Counted from the first letter of the stretch, positions 1-8,289 are shown. The stretch is DNA of 30,397 nt from Paracoccaceae bacterium (GCA_013214715.1 JABSSB010000001.1:27398-57794); one strand, 5' to 3'. Notes: generated from the sequence alone by a model not told the origin. Made by a program: numbers and translations.

Positions 1-159
1 ACCGTCATGAAAACCTATATCCGCCGCCCAGGATTGATGCGGCTTTTGACTGTCATCGGCTTTGGCGCCGCAGATGTTTTGCTGGAACCCTATGGTGGGC
101 AGGTGCTGGGCATGAGCATGGCGCAGTGGTTCTGGTCCGGGCAGGCGCAAAGCCTTTGA
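1..159 (+). pseudogene. PucC/Bch2-like membrane protein fragment (photosynthesis gene relic)
   Basis: Reading from the first base of the window, the frame is open to a TGA at 157-159. It contains the segment GFGAADVLLEPYGGQVLG, which strongly resembles the conserved membrane signature of the PucC/LhaA/Bch2 family. These are major-facilitator-like proteins used in assembly of light-harvesting complexes or bacteriochlorophyll in purple bacteria. Family members are about 430-480 residues long, and the signature is followed by a long run of further helices. Here the match stops a few residues after MSM and a stop follows shortly. Nothing downstream (160-480) looks like the missing PucC helices in any frame. 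The gene is therefore either truncated at its 3' side by a deletion or frameshifted. The left part lies outside the window, so the extent of the remnant is unknown. The family call rests on one motif. Confidence 0.5.
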
Positions 160-484
160 ACGTGGCCCGCATCACACGAGAAACACTGGCAGAATTTGGC
201 GGCAACGCGATTGACGGGCTGCCTGAAGAAAACTTTGTGCAGGATCCTCCGCTCAAGACGCCGAAGCTGATCGAGGGCAATCCTTTGCGGCTGATGCGCC
301 ACTGCGACCCCAACAGCACCGATTACCGCATGGCAGCCTTCCCCATCCTGCTGATCGCGAAGTTCGAGCCTTTCGACAAATTTGCCTTCCCACGTCACGC
401 GCGCATGGGAAACCACAAGCCGAAAATGAGATCGTCACCAGGGGTGAGCCTGCGGGCACTGGACAGTCGCTCGTCCCGCCCCAC
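160..484. other. Stretch without a convincing gene, between PucC fragment and serine hydrolase
   Basis: An open frame on the plus strand starts with GTG at 126 and runs to 497. Its residues from NVARITRETL to about FDKFAFP have a plausible protein composition, but I do not recognise a family. It has no good ribosome binding site, it overlaps the PucC fragment, and its tail runs into the start of the next gene. It may be part of another decayed gene that a deletion joined to the PucC fragment. Confidence 0.35.
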
Positions 485-1471
485 ATGCCGGTCATGATCG
501 ACAGACGCCAGTTCCTTACGACATCCGCCGCAACTTTGGCCGCGCCCACGCTTGGGCGCGCCGCGACCGCGCAGATCAGTCAGACAATCGCCGGGATGGA
601 TCAGTTGCATTCGCTGCAAATCCAGCGCGGCCCAGATCTGATCTTTGCTGAAGCCCCGCGCGGCCCCGGCCTGAACCGCCTCGCGAACATCAAATCCTGT
701 TCCAAGAGCGTTGTGGCCCTATTGCTGGGCGCTGCACTTGATCGGGGCGAGGTGCCGTCGGTCACCGCCCCACTCAAAGAGGTCGCGCCACGCCTTTTGC
801 CCAGCAACGCCACCGACGGTGTAGGGGATATCACGCTCGAAGATCTTGTGACCCTGCGCGCGGGGTTGGAGCGGACCTCGGGCGGGAATTACGGCGACTG
901 GGTCAGTTCGCGCAATTGGGTGGCTGACGCATTGTCCCGCCCGATGGTGGCCGAACCGGGGACGCGGATGCTCTATTCCACCGGCTCGACCCATGTGCTG
1001 GGCGCTGCTCTGGCCGAGGCGACAGGCCAAAGCCTGTTGCAGCAAGCGCGGGAGAGGTTGGGCGATCCGCTGGGCATCGAAATCCCCGCCTGGACCCGCG
1101 ATCCGCAAGGTTATTTTCTGGGCGGCAACGAAATGGCCCTGAGACCCACGGCGATGCTGAAGATTGCCACGCTGTTGCGTGATCTGGGGCAATATGACGG
1201 GCAGCAGGTGATCTCTCGCCAGTGGATCGCGGCCTCTGTCCGGCCTTATGGACAATCTCCTTGGTCGGGGTTGGGCTATGGCTATGGCTGGTTTCTGTCG
1301 CCCTCGGGTTATGTGCTGGGGCGCGGTTATGGCGGGCAGATCATTGCCGCGCATTTCAAACGCGATCTGGCCATTGCCATCACGTCCGACCCCACGCGCC
1401 CGGCCCGGTCGGGCGGCTATTTTGGCGATCTGATGCGCCTGCTGGACGGGCCGGTTCTGGCCAGCGTCTGA
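485..1471 (+). CDS. Serine hydrolase of the beta-lactamase / penicillin-binding-protein-like family, Tat-exported
   Basis: A 328-residue protein of the class C beta-lactamase-related serine hydrolases (the family that includes 6-aminohexanoate-dimer hydrolase, esterases and DD-peptidases). The N-terminus has a twin-arginine motif (RRQFL at residues 7-11) followed by an alanine-rich segment ending near GRA, so export to the periplasm in folded form is likely. The catalytic S-x-x-K motif is visible as SCSK (residues 77-80). It is followed later by Y-S-T (YSTGS) in the place of the Y-x-N motif, and by a glycine-rich GRGYGG near the C-terminus in the place of KTG/HTG. The substrate cannot be told from sequence. 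An ATG at 494 is an equally good start, because neither has a strong ribosome binding site and the Tat motif is kept in both. The gene stands alone, between a photosynthesis-gene relic and a sulfotransferase. Confidence 0.8.
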   Translation: MPVMIDRRQFLTTSAATLAAPTLGRAATAQISQTIAGMDQLHSLQIQRGPDLIFAEAPRGPGLNRLANIKSCSKSVVALLLGAALDRGEVPSVTAPLKEVAPRLLPSNATDGVGDITLEDLVTLRAGLERTSGGNYGDWVSSRNWVADALSRPMVAEPGTRMLYSTGSTHVLGAALAEATGQSLLQQARERLGDPLGIEIPAWTRDPQGYFLGGNEMALRPTAMLKIATLLRDLGQYDGQQVISRQWIAASVRPYGQSPWSGLGYGYGWFLSPSGYVLGRGYGGQIIAAHFKRDLAIAITSDPTRPARSGGYFGDLMRLLDGPVLASV

Positions 1472-1722
1472 CCGCCCTCGGGACATGGTTCGGGGCAGTT
1501 TGTCGGATCTGCGTTGGCCCGACCACCCTGCCGGACCAGTACCCATCTGCATGCACGAACCGGGTCGACATTGCATCACCGTGCAAATTAGTGGCGACCG
1601 CGGCAAGCAGGTTTGACGACACGCACCGCTTGCTTTGCTGAAACGCTTGTGGTGCATCCCCGCCAACAGATGCTGCGCAGGTCATTGCGCGTCGACATCC
1701 CTCCGACCTATTCTGGTTCCAT
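1472..1722. other. Intergenic stretch with 5' extension of the sulfotransferase frame
   Basis: About 250 bases between the serine hydrolase and the GTG used for the sulfotransferase. From 1642 onward the sulfotransferase frame is open upstream of that GTG and codes for FWFHV immediately before it, which fits the usual family N-terminus. No ATG, GTG or TTG lies in that stretch. No clear promoter or terminator was seen. Confidence 0.4.
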
Positions 1723-2427
1723 GTGAAAAAAAGCGCTGGCACATCCCTTCGCACCATGCTGTCGCCAGCCTATGTCGAAGTTGATCGAAAAAGGCAGCCC
1801 GCCTGCTTCATCCAGTCCGACCCAAACCAATACAACGACATCCTGAACAATCACCGCGTGTTTCTCGGCGCCTATCAGTTTCGCCGGTGTCTATTTGCCA
1901 AAACCTATCTTTATGGAGATGCGTTTGACGCCTACCTCAGGCTCGGCTTTGTCAGGGAGCCACTGGACAGATGCATCAGTCAGTTCTTTTATCTCTGGCA
2001 CATACCCAACAGCCGCCGCGTCAAACGGCTCCGCCTAAAATGCGCCGCCAAGCTGCGATTTGGCAACCTGACCGAATATAATTTCGACCTGTTTCTTGAT
2101 GCGGTTGAATCCTGCAGATCGTCCGACTCCAACGTCCATCCGCGCGGACTGCACTTTCAAACGCATACTGCAAAAATGTGGGACGATATCGTCGATGATG
2201 AACAGACTGTTTTGCTGAACTGGATGTTCCGCCTGGAAGATCTGAATGCGGGGGTCGATCAGGTCCGAGAGGAGCTGCGTTTGCCCGCTCTTTCAACCGA
2301 AGATCGCGCGCGCAAGAACGCCGCCTCAAAGATGGAGTTCACTCCAAACGCGCAGCAAAGGGCGCGTGTCAAAGCCTTGTTTGCCGAAGATTTCGATCTG
2401 TACGAGGGGTATTGCCGGTCCGTATGA
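1723..2427 (+). CDS. Sulfotransferase (family 2 type), N-terminus uncertain and possibly damaged
   Basis: Cytosolic PAPS-dependent sulfotransferases of this family begin with a strand and P-loop of the form F-x-H-V-P-K-x-A-G-T-S. Here the sequence reads FHVKKSAGTSLR, with the first FH lying upstream of the only start codon available in frame, GTG at 1723. A second family element, the 3'-phosphate-binding arginine segment, is visible as LGFVREPLDRCISQFFY (about residues 74-90). The C-terminal half has the usual mixed helical composition and ends with a clean stop. The frame is open back to a TGA at 1639-1641 but offers no ATG, GTG or TTG. Either translation starts at GTG 1723 (losing the first strand of the P-loop), it uses a rare codon such as ATT at 1684, or a frameshift has cut off the true start. 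The acceptor substrate is unknown. It converges on moaE. Confidence 0.65.
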   Translation: MKKSAGTSLRTMLSPAYVEVDRKRQPACFIQSDPNQYNDILNNHRVFLGAYQFRRCLFAKTYLYGDAFDAYLRLGFVREPLDRCISQFFYLWHIPNSRRVKRLRLKCAAKLRFGNLTEYNFDLFLDAVESCRSSDSNVHPRGLHFQTHTAKMWDDIVDDEQTVLLNWMFRLEDLNAGVDQVREELRLPALSTEDRARKNAASKMEFTPNAQQRARVKALFAEDFDLYEGYCRSV

Positions 2428-2440
2428 TACCCAATACCGA

Positions 2441-2884
2441 TCACCAGCGGTCCAGCGCGGCCTCGTCCTCGTCCTTGGCGGCGACCCAATCGGCGCCGTC
2501 CCCGGTGATTTCCTTCTTCCAGAACGGCGCGCGGGATTTCAGGTAGTCCATCAAAAACTCGGCCGCGGCAAAGGCATCGACGCGATGGGGCGCGGCGGTG
2601 GCGACCATCATGATCTGCTCGCCCGGCGTCATTGGTCCAAAACGGTGGATGACCAGAACATCTCCGAGGTTCCAGCGTTCAGAGGCTTCGGTGGCGATCT
2701 TTTCCAGCGCGCGTTCGGTCATGCCGGGGTAATGCTCGATCTCCATCACCTTCAGCGGATCGTCCGGCAGATCACGGACAACCCCGGTGAAGGTCACAAC
2801 CGCACCCATATCCGTGCGCCCGGCAGCAAACGCCCCGGCCTCTGCCCCGAAATCGAACGGAGCCTTCTGCACCACGATCCGCAT
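2441..2884 (-). CDS. moaE: Molybdopterin synthase catalytic (large) subunit MoaE
   Basis: A 147-residue protein of normal family length. MoaE forms a heterotetramer with MoaD and transfers the thiocarboxylate sulfur of MoaD to precursor Z (cyclic pyranopterin monophosphate), making the dithiolene of molybdopterin in the cytosol. The N-terminal segment GAVVTFTGVVRD is the family hallmark. The catalytic region PHRVDAFAAAEFLMDYLKS followed by RAPFWKKE carries the conserved lysines and the HR pair. Its start shares one base with the moaD stop (TGATG, 2882-2886), so the two are probably translationally coupled and made in matched amounts. The gene converges on the sulfotransferase, with only 13 bases between their stops. 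Confidence 0.95.
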   Translation of the reverse strand: MRIVVQKAPFDFGAEAGAFAAGRTDMGAVVTFTGVVRDLPDDPLKVMEIEHYPGMTERALEKIATEASERWNLGDVLVIHRFGPMTPGEQIMMVATAAPHRVDAFAAAEFLMDYLKSRAPFWKKEITGDGADWVAAKDEDEAALDRW

Positions 2885-3129
2885 CAGCCGCCGGTCATCG
2901 GCGGGAAAAACGCGACCTCGCGCACACCGGCAAGGGGCGCATCGAAATCCGCCAGATCCTGATCCAACGCCACGCGCAGCGCGCTGAGATCGGAAAATGC
3001 CATCGCATAGCGGTCTTCGCGCGCGGCCAGTTCACTCACCAGTTCCCGGACGGTCGCGGCGCTGCTGTCGATCTCTTCGCGCGGCAAGCCGATCCGTTCC
3101 CGCACCCAGGCGAAATATAAAACCTGCAT
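2884..3129 (-). CDS. moaD: Molybdopterin synthase sulfur carrier subunit MoaD
   Basis: An 81-residue ubiquitin-fold protein beginning MQVLYFAWVRE and ending in the diagnostic Gly-Gly (PPMTGG). The C-terminal glycine is adenylated by MoeB and converted to the thiocarboxylate that feeds sulfur to MoaE. A longer open frame extends upstream to 3408 but only overlaps pgsA, so the ATG at 3127-3129 is the start. That ATG shares a base with the pgsA stop (TGATG), and the same arrangement joins moaD to moaE. The three genes therefore read as one tightly packed operon, pgsA-moaD-moaE. Confidence 0.94.
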   Translation of the reverse strand: MQVLYFAWVRERIGLPREEIDSSAATVRELVSELAAREDRYAMAFSDLSALRVALDQDLADFDAPLAGVREVAFFPPMTGG

Positions 3130-3791
3130 CAGTCCTCCTTCAGATGCGGCAGGGCCTTGCGGAAATAGTCCACGCCCGTCACCACCGTCAGCACAGCCGC
3201 CAGCCATAGCAGCCACAAGCCACAATCCCCGGTAATGCGCATCGCATAGAATACGCCACGCAACCCGGTGTCGTCCGACACCCCCCCAGCCATGATCTGC
3301 GCGATGATCTGCCCATCCATGCCCCAGCTTCGCATCACCACATAGTGCTCGAAAATGCCCTGCGCCAGCAGGGCCGAGATTGCGACCATCTGCACGGTGG
3401 TTTTCCACTTGGCCAGTTGGGTCACCTTCAGCGTGCCTGCCGTATCGCCCAGATATTCCCGCAAGCCCGAGACAAAGACCTCACGAAACAAGATCAGCGC
3501 GGCAGGCAGCAGGATCAGGAAATTCAGCGAGGAATAGGTCACCAATATCAGCAACGCCACCGCCACCATCGCCTTGTCTGCAATGGGGTCCAGCATCGTG
3601 CCCAGCTTGCTCGTCTGGTCCCATTTCCGGGCCAGATAGCCATCGATCCAATCCGTTGCCGAAGCCCCGACAAACAGCAGCACCGCCACAATATCGGCAT
3701 AGGGCCGCGGCAGCAGCAATACGGCCAAAACCAGCAAGGGCGCCGCAAATAGGCGCAGAAGGGTCAGGATATTGGGCAGCGTCCAGATCAT
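3129..3791 (-). CDS. pgsA: CDP-diacylglycerol--glycerol-3-phosphate 3-phosphatidyltransferase PgsA
   Basis: A 220-residue integral membrane enzyme that makes phosphatidylglycerol phosphate from CDP-diacylglycerol and glycerol 3-phosphate, the committed step to phosphatidylglycerol and cardiolipin. The CDP-alcohol phosphotransferase signature D-x2-DG-x2-AR-x8-G-x3-D-x3-D is fully present, from DWIDGYLARKW through to MLDPIADK. Four or more hydrophobic segments surround it. I chose the start MIWTLPNILT because a purine-rich GAGAG site lies just upstream and family members begin this way. A start 7 codons earlier is open but weaker. In related alphaproteobacteria pgsA normally lies directly beside uvrC. 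Here uvrC is about 6.6 kb away. Confidence 0.95.
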   Translation of the reverse strand: MIWTLPNILTLLRLFAAPLLVLAVLLLPRPYADIVAVLLFVGASATDWIDGYLARKWDQTSKLGTMLDPIADKAMVAVALLILVTYSSLNFLILLPAALILFREVFVSGLREYLGDTAGTLKVTQLAKWKTTVQMVAISALLAQGIFEHYVVMRSWGMDGQIIAQIMAGGVSDDTGLRGVFYAMRITGDCGLWLLWLAAVLTVVTGVDYFRKALPHLKED

Positions 3792-3941
3792 AAATCGCTC
3801 TCTACAACGCAACGTGGCAAGGGGAAAGCCTGTGTCCGCCGCAAGCGCGAAAATGACCCAAGATCCGCAAGCGTGATCTGTTCAATCCCGGCGCAGGCTG
3901 ACAAGGTGCGGCCAAACCGATCTTCAATACAGGACCATACC

Positions 3942-4751
3942 ATGCAAGACGTCGTCCACCCAGACAGCTACGAGAACCTCGCCCTTACTGCACATGACAA
4001 TGGGCTTTATGTCGTCACGCTCAACCGGCCCGACAAACGCAACGCGCTGGATGTCGCCACAATCGAAGAGCTGATCCGCTTTTTCTCGGGTGCGCGCATG
4101 GCTGGGGTCAAGGCGGTGGTACTGGCTGGCGCGGGCGATCATTTCTGCGCCGGGCTCGATCTGATCGAGCACTGGAAAGCCGACCGCAGCCCAGATGATT
4201 TCATGCATGTCTGCCTGCGCTGGCATGAAGCGTTCAACAAGATGGAATATGGCGGCGTACCCATTGTGGCAGCACTTCAGGGCGCCGTGGTTGGCGGCGG
4301 GCTGGAACTGGCCAGCGCCGCGCATATCCGCGTGATTGACCCCGGCACCTATTTCGCCCTACCCGAAGGCCAGCGCGGCATCTTCACCGGCGGCGGTGCC
4401 ACGATTCGGGTGTCGGACATGATCGGCAAATACCGCATGATCGACATGATCCTCACAGGCCGCGTCTATCAGGGACAAGAGGCCGTCGATCTGGGGCTGG
4501 CGCAATATATCACCGATCCCGGCGACAGCTTTGACAAGGCGATGGATTTGGCCTCGAAAATTGCGCAGAACCTGCCGCTGACGAATTTCGCCATCTGCTC
4601 AGCTGTCAGCCATATGAACAATATGTCCGGCATGGATGCGGCTTATGCCGAAGCCGTCGTTGCAGGGGTCGTCAACACCCAACCCGCCGCGCGTGCCCGT
4701 CTGGAAGCTTTTGCCAACAAAAGCGCCGCCCGCGTGCGCCCAAAAAGCTGA
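3942..4751 (+). CDS. Crotonase / enoyl-CoA hydratase family protein
   Basis: A 269-residue acyl-CoA enzyme of the crotonase superfamily. The N-terminal strand VVTLNRPDKRNAL is typical. The oxyanion-hole segments are HFCAGLDL and QGAVVGGGLELA, and both glutamates used for hydration in enoyl-CoA hydratase appear to be present (E in GGGLELA and E in ALPEGQRG). Hydratase chemistry is therefore plausible, though isomerase or hydrolase activity cannot be excluded. The open frame begins at 3873, but the ATG at 3942 fits the family length and follows an AGGA site. It is divergent from pgsA, with about 150 bases between them that should hold both promoters. No other beta-oxidation gene lies nearby, so the pathway is unknown. 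Confidence 0.88.
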   Translation: MQDVVHPDSYENLALTAHDNGLYVVTLNRPDKRNALDVATIEELIRFFSGARMAGVKAVVLAGAGDHFCAGLDLIEHWKADRSPDDFMHVCLRWHEAFNKMEYGGVPIVAALQGAVVGGGLELASAAHIRVIDPGTYFALPEGQRGIFTGGGATIRVSDMIGKYRMIDMILTGRVYQGQEAVDLGLAQYITDPGDSFDKAMDLASKIAQNLPLTNFAICSAVSHMNNMSGMDAAYAEAVVAGVVNTQPAARARLEAFANKSAARVRPKS

Positions 4752-4961
4752 GCGGCACTAAGCCAGCGCGAGATGACGCGCGATGCCTTACGCGTGTAGG
4801 GCATGAAACTGAGGCTTGCGAGGTTGAACGCGCGCAAGCCCATGGTCCGGAGAAGGTAAAACGTTGGATATGTTACTTGAGGGAAGCTCTTTTTATCCGT
4901 CGCGCAAGTGACACATGACCGGACCAGCGATGTCGAGCGCACGGGTATGGGCTGTGCGGAC

Positions 4962-5528
4962 TTAGCCGCCATTGTCCGCCAAAGGACAAAGGTTCGCTTT
5001 GGGAAGACGCGCCCAGAGAAACCCGATCACAAGCGCAAGCAGTACAGCCAAAGTTGTCAGGCTCGATTTAACAATCGTCGCCGAACTGGCGACATATACC
5101 AATGCAAGTGATACCTCTGGCCAACTCCAAATCATGGCCGCAATTGCAAGGTTTTCAAAATAGTCGAACATGGCGCAGCCAACCGATAGAATTATGCCAA
5201 AGCGAACAAGTTTGCTGCCAGGCATATGCTGCCCAAACCAGCTAAAGATGGCTATCAAAGTCAGTGCGAGCATGGCCGGGTAAACCGTATCCAGAGCGAT
5301 CTGGTATCTCAGATAATAGGCGCGCCCCTCCGCGCCTAAGGCTTCCAGCAGCGTCGCGGCGTCCTTGGGATGGTAGCCGAGCGGACGCATGTCAAACGGG
5401 GTCTGTCCCGAGACAGCTTCAATGTGAGCAAGCGTGACGCTGATCATCAGCACATAAGTGACTGTAGCAATAAACCCGCAACCAATGGCAGCAAATCCGA
5501 TGTTCTTCGAAAGTCGTGCGTGAATCAT
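4962..5528 (-). CDS. Small integral membrane protein of unknown function, four predicted helices
   Basis: A 188-residue protein that I do not assign to a named family. Hydrophobic segments lie at about residues 10-34, 80-98, 108-132 and 153-173. A polar loop after the first helix carries MRPLGYHPKDAATLLEALG and is probably outside the membrane. An excellent AGGAGGT site lies just upstream of the ATG at 5526-5528. It is divergently transcribed from the Crp/Fnr-type gene, with under 80 bases between the two starts, which suggests that the regulator controls it. Both genes look less GC-rich than the flanking genes, hinting at acquisition together. Confidence 0.75.
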   Translation of the reverse strand: MIHARLSKNIGFAAIGCGFIATVTYVLMISVTLAHIEAVSGQTPFDMRPLGYHPKDAATLLEALGAEGRAYYLRYQIALDTVYPAMLALTLIAIFSWFGQHMPGSKLVRFGIILSVGCAMFDYFENLAIAAMIWSWPEVSLALVYVASSATIVKSSLTTLAVLLALVIGFLWARLPKANLCPLADNGG

Positions 5529-5605
5529 TTTGGGACCTCCTTGACCTGTGCCAAATTGCCCATGGGTGAAGCCACACGCATTATCATTTGATAAGGTCTA
5601 CCAAG

Positions 5606-6169
5606 ATGGATCTACGGAATTTCCTCGCACAGTCACCTGAGCTGTCAGATATGAGTTTTGCAGACAGTTTTGCGACTCATTGGAGAAGTAGGCGTTTGAA
5701 CAAAGGCACACATCTTGCCCATCAAGAACACCCTGAGTCAGATGAATTCATTCTTTTGGAAGGGTGCCTTGCCAGCAGCATTTGTGACCAAGACGGCAAG
5801 GAAGTCTGCGTCGGCCTTTATGTCGGTCCTTGCGTTGTTACGCCGAATATCGCCAGAACGCGGGATGGAGTGTCCCTTGTGTCTATTCAGGCCACCAAAG
5901 ACTCCTCGCTTTATTGGATCGATACGGATCGGCTGACAAAGCTGATGATTGAATCTGAGCCAATCCGAAACTGGGCAAATGGTGTTCTGCGAGATGCATT
6001 GAGTGAAAAGGCAGAGCGGGAATGGTGTCTCGCCGCTCTTGGCGGGGCGGAGCGTCTAAACTGGTTTCGCCAAGCGTTTCCCAGCTATGAAGACATTTTC
6101 ACTCATGCGTTGATAGCATCCTTTTTAGGGATCACACCTGTCACGATGAGCCGTCTACGCGGGAGGTAA
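5606..6169 (+). CDS. Crp/Fnr-family transcriptional regulator
   Basis: A 187-residue protein with an N-terminal cyclic-nucleotide-binding-type beta barrel (about residues 20-115, including ESDEFILLEGCLASS and the later YVGPCVV turn). A long dimerisation helix follows (about 115-145), then a C-terminal helix-turn-helix ending in ASFLGITPVTMSRLRGR. The chain stops right after the recognition helix, slightly shorter than usual but as seen in some short relatives. No FNR-type N-terminal cysteine cluster is visible. The ATG at 5606 is preferred over TTG at 5588 because an AAGG lies at good distance from it. The divergent membrane-protein gene is the obvious candidate target. The effector is unknown. 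Confidence 0.8.
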   Translation: MDLRNFLAQSPELSDMSFADSFATHWRSRRLNKGTHLAHQEHPESDEFILLEGCLASSICDQDGKEVCVGLYVGPCVVTPNIARTRDGVSLVSIQATKDSSLYWIDTDRLTKLMIESEPIRNWANGVLRDALSEKAEREWCLAALGGAERLNWFRQAFPSYEDIFTHALIASFLGITPVTMSRLRGR

Positions 6170-6353
6170 AGAGCAAAAAAGAAGCGAGCATCCATGCATC
6201 CCGAAGCATCCAGCTATCGTGGTTCAAACCCACCATGCGCCGCTCCAAAGACAAAAGCCCGCTCAGCCATTCCGACCAGACTTTGGGGCACCTTTGCCTG
6301 TGCCCCATGACCTCGAATGCTCTAAATCGCACCTATGGGCTGTCACTGTCAGC

Positions 6354-7259
6354 TTATTTCTTGCTGCGCCGCTTTTCGGGGCGCAGCGAGGCGCCCAGAA
6401 TATGGTCCGAAGATTGGATCACATGGCTCGCCTGTCCAACAATCCGCAGATCGGGCAGCGTGGCGATGTCGTAATCCTTGTCAGGATAGTCCAGCGATGA
6501 CAGGCAATGCTTGATGCAGTTCAACCGCGCGCGTTTCTTGTCGCTGGACTTCACGATCATCCATGGCGCATCGACAGTGTCGGTGTCGAAGAACATCGCC
6601 TCTTTCGCCTCGGTGTAATCATCCCATTTGTCGAGGTTCGCCTTGTCGATCGGGCTCAACTTCCAGCGCTTCAGCGGATCGGTCGCGCGGCTGTCAAACC
6701 GGGCCTTCTGTTCGGCCTGCATGACCGAGAACCAGTATGTGTAAAGCTGAATGCCCAAGCGGACCAGCATCCGCTCTAACTCCGGCGTCTGGCGCATGAA
6801 TTCAAGATATTCATTTGGCTCACAAAAGCCCATCACCCGCTCTACACCGGCGCGGCTATACCAGGACCGGTCATACAGGACGATCTCGCCCGCGGTCGGA
6901 AGATCCTGCAGGTAGCGTTGGAAGAACCACTGGCCATTTTCGATCTCTGTCGGCTTGTTCAGCGCCACGACGCAGGCATAGCGGGAGGTGAGATGCTCCA
7001 TGCAGCGTTTGATCGTGCCGCCCTTGCCCGCCGCATCGCGGCCTTCAAACAGCAAGACAAAGTTCTGACCGGTTTCCTGCACCCAGTGCTGATCCTTCAG
7101 CAATTGGGCCTGAAGCTGCGCCTTTTCCTTTTCATGGACCGCACGCCTCAGCTTGCCACGATAGGGGTAGCGGCCGCTTCCAAAAGCGCGCCGAACCTCT
7201 TCCGCAGTGGCCTTGCCTTTGGCGGGTCTTGCGGGCGCGGCGGGGATTTCTGCCGGCAT
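6354..7259 (-). CDS. ppk2: Polyphosphate kinase 2 family protein
   Basis: A 301-residue single-domain PPK2. These enzymes use inorganic polyphosphate to phosphorylate nucleoside diphosphates or monophosphates, or run in reverse. The Walker A motif is GRDAAGKGG (about residues 73-81) and the Walker B/lid region is DRSWYSRAGVERV (about 130-142). KARFDSRATDPLKRWKLS also matches the family core. The N-terminal 35 residues are alanine-, proline- and basic-rich and probably disordered. Substrate preference (ADP/GDP or NMP) cannot be read safely from sequence. It lies on the same strand after the MFS-DMT pair, but 175 bases separate it from the DMT stop, so it probably has its own promoter. Converges on the Crp/Fnr gene. 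Confidence 0.92.
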   Translation of the reverse strand: MPAEIPAAPARPAKGKATAEEVRRAFGSGRYPYRGKLRRAVHEKEKAQLQAQLLKDQHWVQETGQNFVLLFEGRDAAGKGGTIKRCMEHLTSRYACVVALNKPTEIENGQWFFQRYLQDLPTAGEIVLYDRSWYSRAGVERVMGFCEPNEYLEFMRQTPELERMLVRLGIQLYTYWFSVMQAEQKARFDSRATDPLKRWKLSPIDKANLDKWDDYTEAKEAMFFDTDTVDAPWMIVKSSDKKRARLNCIKHCLSSLDYPDKDYDIATLPDLRIVGQASHVIQSSDHILGASLRPEKRRSKK

Positions 7260-7434
7260 TGTCGCCGCCCCATTGGGAGCGGGGACAGAAAGGTCGGTAT
7301 CGGTACTGACGAATGGCGTGGTCTTGGGCTGTCCTGGGTTTGTCTTATTGCTGTTGGACTCAGCCCTTGCACGGTCAGGCGCTGCTATCCTTGCGATGCG
7401 TCAAATTGTGCAGCTTTTGTCGCCCGGCCCGGCG

Positions 7435-8289
7435 TCACGCCGATTTGCGTCGTTCCCGATGCCAGACATAGAGCCCAGCCCCCACGATCACCGTCGCACC
7501 CAACAGGGTCAGCCTGTCGGGGATTTCAGCAAAAAACACGATGCCCCAGATCGTCGCAAAGACCAGCCCGGCATAGGCGTAAGGTGCCAGCATCGCGGCT
7601 TCACCCATCGAAAAGGACCGGATCAGCGCCAGTTGGCCCAACGTGCCTGACGCAGCAATCAGCAGCATCAGCCCCGCGTCCGATACGGTGGGAGCAGTCC
7701 AGTGAAACGGCACCGCAAGGCTCAGGATCACGGTGCCCACCAGCCCGGTGTAGAAAAGCGAGGTCCAGACATCTTCGTCCGGGCCAACCTTGCGCGTCAG
7801 CAGCGCATAGCCCGAATAACAAACCGCCGCCGCCAGCGGAATCAGCGCCGAGGCGGAAAACACATCGCTGTCCGGGCGGATGATGATCATGGCCCCAAAC
7901 AAGGCCACCACAATCCCCACGACCCGTCGCGGACCCAGCCGTTCGCCCAGAAACAGCGCGGCGCCCAGCGTGATCAGAACCGGGTTTGTCGCCATCAGCG
8001 CCGCCGCATCGGTCAGCGGGATCAGGCTGATCCCGGTAAAGAAAAACCCGGTCGCACTCATCAACAGGATCGACCGCAGGACTTGCAGCCGGGGATAGCG
8101 CGTGCGCGTGACCTGTTTCAGCCTTGGCAGCACCAGCAGGAAAACCAGCAGCATCTGCCCGGCATAGCGCGCCCAAAGCGCGGGCAGCACGCCCACCTGC
8201 GGCGTCACCGCCTTGACCCCGGCATCCATGATCGAAAAGCAGAACACCGCCGCGATCATCAGCAGGATGGCGCGCGATTGCAGGGTCAT
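7435..8289 (-). CDS. DMT-superfamily transporter with two EamA domains
   Basis: A 284-residue membrane protein with about ten hydrophobic helices arranged as two EamA repeats. The first is near residues 8-135 and the second, after the polar KVGPDEDVW loop, is at about 150-275. The family exports amino acids, metabolites or drugs, mostly without known substrates. Its start overlaps the end of the upstream MFS gene by four bases (8286-8289, ATGA type), so the two exporters are co-translated from one mRNA. C-terminal positive charges (HRERRKSA) suggest a cytoplasmic end. Confidence 0.88.
   Translation of the reverse strand: MTLQSRAILLMIAAVFCFSIMDAGVKAVTPQVGVLPALWARYAGQMLLVFLLVLPRLKQVTRTRYPRLQVLRSILLMSATGFFFTGISLIPLTDAAALMATNPVLITLGAALFLGERLGPRRVVGIVVALFGAMIIIRPDSDVFSASALIPLAAAVCYSGYALLTRKVGPDEDVWTSLFYTGLVGTVILSLAVPFHWTAPTVSDAGLMLLIAASGTLGQLALIRSFSMGEAAMLAPYAYAGLVFATIWGIVFFAEIPDRLTLLGATVIVGAGLYVWHRERRKSA

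Noticed and set aside
4643..4972. Minus-strand frame with GLRAFNLASLSFM, possibly a transposase remnant
   Set aside because: It has no match that I can name, overlaps the crotonase end, and has no inverted repeats around it. It is too weak to call a mobile element.
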